Assembly (NCBI GenBank): GCA_902630945.1
Contig: CACOWV010000006.1
Coordinates: forward strand, 1 to 39,618
Reading direction: 5' to 3'
Source: an uncultured Pelagibacteraceae bacterium
GTDB taxonomy: Bacteria > Pseudomonadota > Alphaproteobacteria > Pelagibacterales > Pelagibacteraceae
DNA: 39,618 nt
Shown here: positions 33,936 to 39,618 of the stretch, piece after piece
How the letters are laid out: each line of letters opens with the position of its first letter
Numbering within the stretch: position 1 is the first letter of the stretch
Made by a program: the position numbers and the translations under genes
Notes under the pieces: model-generated
Told to the model about the DNA's origin: nothing
Seen by the model: the letters and a program-made list of their open reading frames with translations, nothing else
Database searches by the model: none

Positions 33936-34709
33936 ATGAATATTAGGACCATCAAGCAAAAAAAAGACATTGCAAGGGTAATAATTGACGAACCAAAAAC
34001 TTATAATTCTCTATCAACCAAAAATTTAAAAGATCTAATAAGTGTTTTTAAAAAGTTAGATAAAGATGATAAAGTTAAAGTAATAATTCTTGAAGGAGCT
34101 GGAAAAGGTTTTAGTGCAGGGCATAATTTAAAAGAAGTAAGAGGTTTGAAAAAAAGAGATAAATTTCAAAAATTATTTAACCTTTGTTCAAAGCTAATGT
34201 TACAAATAGTTGAGGGTAGAAAACCAGTTATAGCAAAAGTTCATGGCGCTGCTTATGCTGCTGGATGTCAATTAGTTGCAAGTTGTGATCTAGCCTACAG
34301 CACAAATAATGCTTTGTTTGCTACACCAGGTGTGAACATAGGATTATTTTGTAGCACTCCAATGGTTGCTGTGAGTAGAAAAATTAATAGAAAACCAATG
34401 ATGAAAATGTTGTTGACAGGAGAACCAATTAAAGCAAATTATGCTAAGGAAATAGGATTGATTAATGATTATTTTTCAAAATCTAAATTAAATAATGAAG
34501 TTCTTAAAGTAGCTAAAAAAATTGCGTCAAAATCTAATCTAACAATTAAAATTGGAAAGCAAGCCTTTTATAAACAATTAGAAATGCCATTAAAGAAAGC
34601 ATACATTTATACAAGTAAGATGATGACACTTAATATGATGGCAATGGATGCAAAAGAAGGAATTTCAGCTTTTTTAGAAAAAAGAAAACCAAAATGGAAA
34701 AATAAGTGA
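33936..34709 (+). CDS. Enoyl-CoA hydratase/isomerase family protein
   Basis: 257 residues, crotonase superfamily. GKGFSAGHNLKEVR (55-68) and HGAAYAAGCQLVASCDLAYS (103-122, in part) are the two oxyanion-hole and CoA-binding motifs; the second Glu usually required for hydratase activity near residues 135-145 reads ATPGVNIGLFCSTPM, like the ECHDC3-type proteins, so true hydratase activity is uncertain. The protein sits 5 bp downstream of the nucleotidyltransferase and overlaps the next start (GTGA). Substrate unknown. Confidence 0.88.
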   Translation: MNIRTIKQKKDIARVIIDEPKTYNSLSTKNLKDLISVFKKLDKDDKVKVIILEGAGKGFSAGHNLKEVRGLKKRDKFQKLFNLCSKLMLQIVEGRKPVIAKVHGAAYAAGCQLVASCDLAYSTNNALFATPGVNIGLFCSTPMVAVSRKINRKPMMKMLLTGEPIKANYAKEIGLINDYFSKSKLNNEVLKVAKKIASKSNLTIKIGKQAFYKQLEMPLKKAYIYTSKMMTLNMMAMDAKEGISAFLEKRKPKWKNK

Positions 34710-34894
34710 AAATTAAAAATATTATTACTATTATCTTAATAATCGTTGGTCTTTATTTTATTTTTACTTTCAGAGATCATAACTTTAAAAGGGCTATAGA
34801 TGCATGCATTGCAGGCAGTCAAAAATTAGAAAAACCCATGACTGTTCAAGAGGCAAAGAAGTTTTGCGAAGACAAAATTATGAACAAGAATTAA
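34706..34894 (+). CDS. Small membrane protein of unknown function
   Basis: 62 residues with GTG start overlapping the enoyl-CoA hydratase stop (GTGA). One N-terminal transmembrane helix or signal anchor (residues 4-20, NIITIILIIVGLYFIFT), followed by a short exposed part with two cysteines (DACIAGSQ, KKFCEDK) that may bond. The cysteine spacing, about 20 residues apart with an amphipathic helix between, resembles a small helical-hairpin protein. No family recognised. Confidence 0.65.
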   Translation: MKIKNIITIILIIVGLYFIFTFRDHNFKRAIDACIAGSQKLEKPMTVQEAKKFCEDKIMNKN

Positions 34895-34899
34895 TCTTA

Positions 34900-35301
34900 A
34901 TGGAAAACACAAAAGAAATTTTAGAAAAATATAAAAAAATTGCTTTAGTAGGTGCAAGCAAAGATTTAACAAAGACTTCTTCAGTTGTGATGAAGTATTT
35001 GCAAGAATACGGATATAAGGTTTATCCTGTTAATCCATCTATGAAAGGAGAACAAATATTAGGAGAAAAAGTCTTTGGAAGTATTACAGAGATAGAAAGT
35101 CCAGTTGAAATAATCGACGTTTTCAGACCTTCAAATGAAACAATTGAAATTGCTAAAGAGGCTGTAAAAATTAATGCAAAAGTTTTGTGGTTGCAATTAG
35201 ATATCAAAAATAAAGAGGCAAAAAAAATTGTTGAGGCAAATAACATTTTGTATATTGAAAATAAATGTACAAAAATAGAGTTTGAAAAGTATTTTTATTA
35301 A
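34900..35301 (+). CDS. CoA-binding domain protein (YccU-like)
   Basis: 133 residues from ATG 34900 (upstream in-frame extension overlaps the previous gene and is not conserved in character). The Rossmann fold of the CoA_binding_2 family: IALVGASKDLTKTSS (about 12-26), YGYKVYPVNPSMKGEQILG (about 37-55), KVFGSITEIESPVEIIDVFRPS. Related small proteins bind CoA and are proposed to act in acyl-CoA or redox regulation. Stop overlaps the next ATG by one base (TAATG). Confidence 0.88.
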   Translation: MENTKEILEKYKKIALVGASKDLTKTSSVVMKYLQEYGYKVYPVNPSMKGEQILGEKVFGSITEIESPVEIIDVFRPSNETIEIAKEAVKINAKVLWLQLDIKNKEAKKIVEANNILYIENKCTKIEFEKYFY

Positions 35302-35870
35302 TGAAAAAAATAATCCTTATATATGGACATTACAATGATAAATCATTTAATGCTGCAATAAGAGATACCTTTGTTGATGCAGTAAAAGAAAAAGGTCATT
35401 CTGTTGATGTTATTGATCTTTACAAAGAAAAGTTTAACCCAGTTTTTGCAGGTGAGGAACCAGATAATACAGTTTTAAATCACAGACAAAAAATAGAAAA
35501 TTCTGATGCTATTGTTCTGATAGCTCCCATATGGAATTTTAGAATGCCAGCTATTGTTGAGGGTTGGATAGATAAAGTTCTTGCTCCACCATGGGCATTT
35601 AGATTTAAAAGATTATTTGGAAATTATGGTTATCCTTTGGGTAACCTAAAAGGTAAAAAAGCAGTAGTATTTTGTACTTATGGTTCTCCTCAATTTGCTG
35701 TAAGAACTTTCTTTTTAAATATGCCAACTAAACGACTGAGAAGAGGAGTTTTTAATATATGTGGCATTACGGATGTTGTTTACAGAAGATATTTTGCTGT
35801 ACCATTTGTTAGTGATGAAAAGCGAAAACAGTTTCTCAATGATGTCAAAAAAACTGCTCTTAACGTTTAA
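35301..35870 (+). CDS. NAD(P)H-quinone oxidoreductase-like flavoprotein (NQO1/flavodoxin fold)
   Basis: 189 residues, flavodoxin-like fold of the NAD(P)H dehydrogenase (quinone) family. N-terminal ILIYGHYNDKSFNAAIRD (phosphate-binding loop), APIWNFRMPAIVEGWIDKVL (about 75-94, the PxxWxxxPAxLKxWxDRV-type motif) and GSPQFAVRTFF. Uses FMN/FAD with NAD(P)H to reduce quinones or other acceptors. Overlaps the previous stop by one base; the following gene begins within its 3' end. Confidence 0.82.
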   Translation: MKKIILIYGHYNDKSFNAAIRDTFVDAVKEKGHSVDVIDLYKEKFNPVFAGEEPDNTVLNHRQKIENSDAIVLIAPIWNFRMPAIVEGWIDKVLAPPWAFRFKRLFGNYGYPLGNLKGKKAVVFCTYGSPQFAVRTFFLNMPTKRLRRGVFNICGITDVVYRRYFAVPFVSDEKRKQFLNDVKKTALNV

Positions 35871-36315
35871 TATCATTTTACTATATCTTTTAACTACTAC
35901 TTCACTTAAAGCTGAGTTAATTTATCCGAGTAATTCGATAAAACCAAAGGAAGTAATTCAAATTCAACTCACTGGATTAATGAAAAATGATGATAATTTT
36001 AAAGATAGTGGTATTGAACAGACTTGGAATTTTGCACATCCTGAAAATAAAAAAAATACTGGACCACTATCTAACTTTAAGATGATGATTAAAGGGAGAT
36101 CTTATCAAATGCTTTTAAACCATTTAAGTCATACAATTACCGAGGTAGGAAGTAGTGACAAATGGGCTCAATTTGAGGTAATAATTTTGGATAGTGAAAA
36201 AATTTATCATAAATTTAATTGGCAGGTCGAAAAATACATAGAGGATGGGCCATTAAAAGATTGTTGGTTGACCACTATGGTTTCAAGCCCTGTTCCTTTA
36301 GGAAGTTCAATTTGA
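35839..36315 (+). CDS. DUF4864 family secreted protein
   Basis: 158 residues from ATG 35839 (MMSKK; the second Met at 35842 is equally good). Signal peptide of about 25 residues (LLLTFNIILLYLLTTTSLKA, cleavage before ELIYPS). The mature part carries the DUF4864 pattern: an early QIQLTGLMKNDD, then QTWNFAHPENKKNTGPLSNFKMMI and YQMLLNHLSHTITE (in parts), where the WxFAxP and FxxM segments are the family hallmarks. Function unknown. Overlaps the NQO-like gene by about 30 bp; lies upstream of dimethylglycine dehydrogenase by 56 bp. Confidence 0.75.
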   Translation: MMSKKLLLTFNIILLYLLTTTSLKAELIYPSNSIKPKEVIQIQLTGLMKNDDNFKDSGIEQTWNFAHPENKKNTGPLSNFKMMIKGRSYQMLLNHLSHTITEVGSSDKWAQFEVIILDSEKIYHKFNWQVEKYIEDGPLKDCWLTTMVSSPVPLGSSI

Positions 36316-36371
36316 TCATCCACAATACAATTTTGTTTCGCAATGAATAAAAATTTAGTAGGAATCAGTTT

Positions 36372-38804
36372 ATGAAATCTAAAACAAAAGTTGTAGTTGT
36401 TGGTGGCGGAGTAGTTGGTGTAAGTGCACTTTACCACTTAGCAAAAAAAGGGTGGTCAGATGTTGTTTTAGTTGAAAGAAAAGAATTAACGTCTGGTTCA
36501 ACTTGGCATGCAGCTGGACTATTACCTCTTTTTAATATGAGTTATTCAGTCGGCCAACTTCACAAATATGCAGTTGATCTCTATAAAAAATTGGAGGAAG
36601 AAACAGGAAAAAATGTAGGTTTTAGTGTTGTATCAAATATTCGTTTAGCAAGCACCAAAGATAGAATGGACGAGTATCATCAATATGCTGGGGTTGCAAA
36701 AACTATCGGAGTTGATGTAAAATTTTTAACTCCTCAACAAGTAAAAGAGATTTGGCCTTTATGTCATACAGATGATTTAGTTGGAGCAATTCAACATCCT
36801 GAAGATGGATATATTCAGCCTGCTGACTTAACTCAAGCACTTGCAACAGGAGCGAGAAATATGGGTGCTGAAATTTATAGAAATACAACAGTGCTTAGCA
36901 TGAAACAAACTAAAGATGGATGGATTGTAGAGACTGACAAAGGATCAATAGAATGTGAACATGTAATTTCTTGTTCAGGAAATTTTGCAAGACAAACGGG
37001 AGAGATGGTTGGATTAGATATTCCAGTTATACCTGTAGAACATCAATACATTGTAACCGAGCCACATCCTGAAATTCAAAAAAGAAAAAAACAAGGACTT
37101 CCTGAAATGGGTGTATTGAGAGATAGTGATAGTCGATGGTATATGAGAGAAGAGGCTGGTGGATTAATTTTGGGACCTTATGAAGATGGAGCTCCAGCAT
37201 GTTATGTTGAAGGACCATCAAAAAATTCTGAATATGAACTTTTTCAAGAAGATTTAGATCGGCTTGCACCCCATATCGAGGGAGCAATCCATCGTGTGCC
37301 AGCATTCGGAGAAGTCGGTGTTAAAAAAGTTTATAATGGAGCAATTTGTTATACACCAGATGGTAATCCGATAGTTGGGCCTGCTTGGGGATTAAAAAAT
37401 TTTTGGATTAATGAAGGTCACAGTTTTGGTATTACTGCTGCTGGAGGAGCAGGTTGGCAATTAGCAGAATGGATTGTTGATGGAGAACCAACGATTGATA
37501 TGCTTGGAGTAGAACCAAGAAGGTATGGAAATTATGCTACAAAATCTTATTTGAAAGCTAAAAATGAAGAAGCCTATAGTCATGTTTTCATTGTTCATTA
37601 CCCAGATGAAGAAAGACCAGCTGCTCGACCGTTAAGAACGGCCCCATGTTATGAGAGAATGAAAAACTTAGGTGCAGTATTTGGACAAAAATTTGGTTGG
37701 GAAAGGCCAAACTTTTTTGCAACAGATGGAATGGAGCAAAAAGACGATTGGTCATTTAGAAGATCAAAATGGTTTGATGCAATTAAAAAAGAATGTGAAA
37801 ATGTAAAAAAAAATGTTGGACTTTTAGATATGACTGCTTTTGCAAAATGTAGAATTAGAGGTCCAAAAGCTGAGGAATTTTTAGATTATTTAGTTGCCAA
37901 CAAACTTCCAAAAAAAATCGGTAGAATAAATTTATGCCATGCTCTTAACACAAAAGGGGGAGTTCATTCGGAATTTACAATTATGAAAGAAGCTGAAAAT
38001 AGCTATTACCTAGTTTCTGCAGGTGCTAATTTAAGATTAGATCATGACTGGATTCAAAAATGGATGCCTACTGATGGATCAGTAATTTTTGAGGATTTAA
38101 CTAACAGCACTGGCGTTCTTGTTGTAGCTGGACCAAAAGCTAGAGAATTGATGCAAAAAGTTTCTCAGGATGATTTTTCTAATGAGAATTTTAAATGGCT
38201 TACAGCTAAAAATGTTAATGTTGGATATGCTCCCGTTAATGCAATGAGAGTAAATTTTGTTGGAGAGCTTGGATGGGAATTACATCATCCGATTGAATAT
38301 CAGAATCATATATTTGATAAGCTAATGGAGGCTGGAAAAGATTTAGGAATAAAACCTTTTGGTATTAGAGCCATGAACAGTTTAAGAGTTGAAAAATCTT
38401 ATAAACTAGTTGGAACTGAACTCTCAATCGAATACTCACCTTATGAGTCAGGCCTTGATAGATTTATTCACCCAAACAAAGGTAACTTTATTGGTCTTGA
38501 GGCTTTGAATAAATGGAGAGAAAAAGGCTTTGATAATAAATTAGTTACACTTGAAGTTCACAATACCACAGACTCAGATGTATTAGGAAATAATCCAATT
38601 TATAAGGATGATAAAGTAGTTGGAAGAGCTACAGGTGGTGAGTATGGATTCAGGCTTGATAAATCTATTGCATTAGCAATGGTACAACCAGATTTAGCAA
38701 ATGTAGGGGAAAAACTTAAAGTTGATATTCTTGGAAAGATGTATGAAGCAACGATTCTTGAGGAAAGTCCTTATGATGCTGAAAATAAATTATTGAGAGC
38801 TTAA
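36372..38804 (+). CDS. Dimethylglycine dehydrogenase family protein (FAD oxidoreductase-GcvT fusion)
   Basis: 810 residues: FAD domain (about 1-400) with [20 protein letters not shown] (7-26), then a GcvT-type THF domain (about 480-805). SGSTWHAAG has His46 at the position where dimethylglycine/sarcosine dehydrogenases covalently bind FAD. The C-terminal domain includes [10 protein letters not shown] and [11 protein letters not shown]. Oxidises dimethylglycine to sarcosine (or a related N-methyl substrate), passing electrons to ETF and the methyl-derived C1 to THF. The adjacent etfB and etfA genes, in one-base overlap, support the ETF-linked reaction. Sarcosine dehydrogenase is the main alternative. 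A good Shine-Dalgarno (TAGGAAT) precedes the ATG. Confidence 0.9.
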   Translation: MKSKTKVVVVGGGVVGVSALYHLAKKGWSDVVLVERKELTSGSTWHAAGLLPLFNMSYSVGQLHKYAVDLYKKLEEETGKNVGFSVVSNIRLASTKDRMDEYHQYAGVAKTIGVDVKFLTPQQVKEIWPLCHTDDLVGAIQHPEDGYIQPADLTQALATGARNMGAEIYRNTTVLSMKQTKDGWIVETDKGSIECEHVISCSGNFARQTGEMVGLDIPVIPVEHQYIVTEPHPEIQKRKKQGLPEMGVLRDSDSRWYMREEAGGLILGPYEDGAPACYVEGPSKNSEYELFQEDLDRLAPHIEGAIHRVPAFGEVGVKKVYNGAICYTPDGNPIVGPAWGLKNFWINEGHSFGITAAGGAGWQLAEWIVDGEPTIDMLGVEPRRYGNYATKSYLKAKNEEAYSHVFIVHYPDEERPAARPLRTAPCYERMKNLGAVFGQKFGWERPNFFATDGMEQKDDWSFRRSKWFDAIKKECENVKKNVGLLDMTAFAKCRIRGPKAEEFLDYLVANKLPKKIGRINLCHALNTKGGVHSEFTIMKEAENSYYLVSAGANLRLDHDWIQKWMPTDGSVIFEDLTNSTGVLVVAGPKARELMQKVSQDDFSNENFKWLTAKNVNVGYAPVNAMRVNFVGELGWELHHPIEYQNHIFDKLMEAGKDLGIKPFGIRAMNSLRVEKSYKLVGTELSIEYSPYESGLDRFIHPNKGNFIGLEALNKWREKGFDNKLVTLEVHNTTDSDVLGNNPIYKDDKVVGRATGGEYGFRLDKSIALAMVQPDLANVGEKLKVDILGKMYEATILEESPYDAENKLLRA

Positions 38805-39553
38805 TGAAAATCTTAGTCGCTGTAAAAAGAGTAATTGATTATAATGTTCAAATAAGAGTAAAAGAGGATGGCTCTGGGGTTGTTACAGACAATGTAAAGA
38901 TGTCAACTAATCCTCCTGATGACAACGCAATAGAGGAAGCTGTGAAAATAAAAGAAGCAGGTAAAGCATCAGAAGTAGTTGCCGTTTCAGTTGGAGATGA
39001 AAAAGCACAAGAGACCGTTAGAAAAGCTTTGGCTGTAGGTGCTGATAGGGGAATTCTCATAAAAGCCGACGGAGTTATTGAACCATTAGCTGTATCTAAA
39101 ATTTTGCAAAAAGTTGTAGAAAAAGAAAAACCAGATTTAGTTTTCATGGGAAAACAAGCTATCGATGATGATTGTAATCAGACTGGACAAATGTTAGCAG
39201 CTTTACTGAATTGGCCTCAAGCAACTTTTGCATCTAAAATTGATGTTAAAGATAAATCTTTAGAAGTAACCAGGGAAATAGATGAAGGTTTAGAGACTAT
39301 AGAGGTTAATGTTCCTGCGATTGTGACATGTGATTTAAGATTAAATGAGCCTAGATATGCTTCTTTACCCAACATTATGAAGGCTAAAAAAAAGCCAATT
39401 GAGCAAATTTTAGCTTCAGATCTTGGCATTGATACAAAACCAAGGATAGAACAGATAAAAGTTGAAGAGCCTCCAAAAAGAAAAGCTGGGATTAAAGTCG
39501 CAAGTGTAGAAGAATTAGTACAAAAATTAAAAAATGAGGCTAAAGTAATATAA
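38804..39553 (+). CDS. etfB: Electron transfer flavoprotein beta subunit
   Basis: 249 residues, the expected EtfB length. [19 protein letters not shown] start, [15 protein letters not shown] (about 38-52), [20 protein letters not shown] (about 111-130) and [28 protein letters not shown] (in parts, about 166-193) identify it; the last region corresponds to the ETF recognition loop with the conserved Leu. The protein accepts electrons from flavin dehydrogenases such as the DMGDH just upstream and passes them via ETF-ubiquinone oxidoreductase. TAATG junctions at both ends (overlap with DMGDH and with etfA) mark translational coupling. Confidence 0.97.
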   Translation: MKILVAVKRVIDYNVQIRVKEDGSGVVTDNVKMSTNPPDDNAIEEAVKIKEAGKASEVVAVSVGDEKAQETVRKALAVGADRGILIKADGVIEPLAVSKILQKVVEKEKPDLVFMGKQAIDDDCNQTGQMLAALLNWPQATFASKIDVKDKSLEVTREIDEGLETIEVNVPAIVTCDLRLNEPRYASLPNIMKAKKKPIEQILASDLGIDTKPRIEQIKVEEPPKRKAGIKVASVEELVQKLKNEAKVI

Positions 39554-39618
39554 TGTCAGTTTTACTAATAGCAGAACATAATAATAAAGAATTAAAATCT
39601 TTTACATTAAATGCAATC
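39553..39618 (+). CDS. etfA: Electron transfer flavoprotein alpha subunit, 3' truncated by window edge
   Basis: Only 22 residues are in the window, beginning [17 protein letters not shown], the typical EtfA N-terminus. Its ATG overlaps the etfB stop by one base. Assigned mostly from position after etfB. Confidence 0.85.
   Translation, partial: MSVLLIAEHNNKELKSFTLNAI

Overview
The window is AT-rich (long A/T homopolymers, TTA/AAA/ATT-dominated codons) and very densely packed: most neighbours overlap by 1-8 bp (TAATG, ATGA, GTGA junctions) or sit a few bases apart. Gene content and style point to a streamlined marine alphaproteobacterium of the SAR11 / Pelagibacterales type. No rRNA, tRNA, CRISPR array, insertion sequence or phage module was seen. 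This taxonomic reading is inference from gene content, not from a marker gene.

Left third (1-21 kb): a methylated-amine / C1 supercluster. A leftward operon reads tdm (TMAO demethylase) - small MarR-like regulator - FAD amine oxidoreductase - glutamine-synthetase-like ligase - class II glutamine amidotransferase-like subunit (cut by the window edge). Divergent from it is tmoX, the periplasmic TMAO-binding protein, closed by a good terminator. Three small envelope genes follow, then tmoW and tmoV (ATPase and double-length permease). Convergent to these is tmm (trimethylamine monooxygenase), divergent from gpsA; then come fhs (formate-THF ligase) and, divergent from fhs, a soxBDAG / mgdABCD-type four-subunit N-methyl amino acid dehydrogenase. 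Together: TMA to TMAO (Tmm), TMAO import (TmoXWV), TMAO to dimethylamine plus formaldehyde (Tdm), methylamine to glutamyl-methylamide to N-methylglutamate (ligase and amidotransferase-type synthase), demethylation with transfer of C1 to THF (Mgd/Sox), and C1-THF to formate plus ATP (Fhs).

Middle (21-31 kb): EamA transporter, small lipoprotein, racemase with an unknown partner, cold-shock protein, purE-purK-GNAT, then a rightward five-gene run: FkbM-like methyltransferase, an M19 (renal dipeptidase-fold) protein lacking usual metal ligands, a 553-residue protein of unknown function, a DUF3726 protein and an easily missed 53-residue CxxC zinc-ribbon protein. This run is the best candidate for an undescribed system. 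A Yip1-like membrane protein overlapped by a 34-residue single-span peptide closes the region.

Right part (31-39.6 kb): a leftward pair of a GcvT-fold THF methyltransferase and a short MetF-like reductase (candidate demethylation module), then a long rightward operon: APS-kinase-like P-loop protein, HxGH nucleotidyltransferase, enoyl-CoA hydratase, small membrane protein, CoA-binding protein, NAD(P)H-quinone-reductase-like flavoprotein, DUF4864 secreted protein, dimethylglycine dehydrogenase and etfB-etfA (etfA cut by the edge). Four separate GcvT-type folate domains in one window make C1 transfer to THF the unifying theme.
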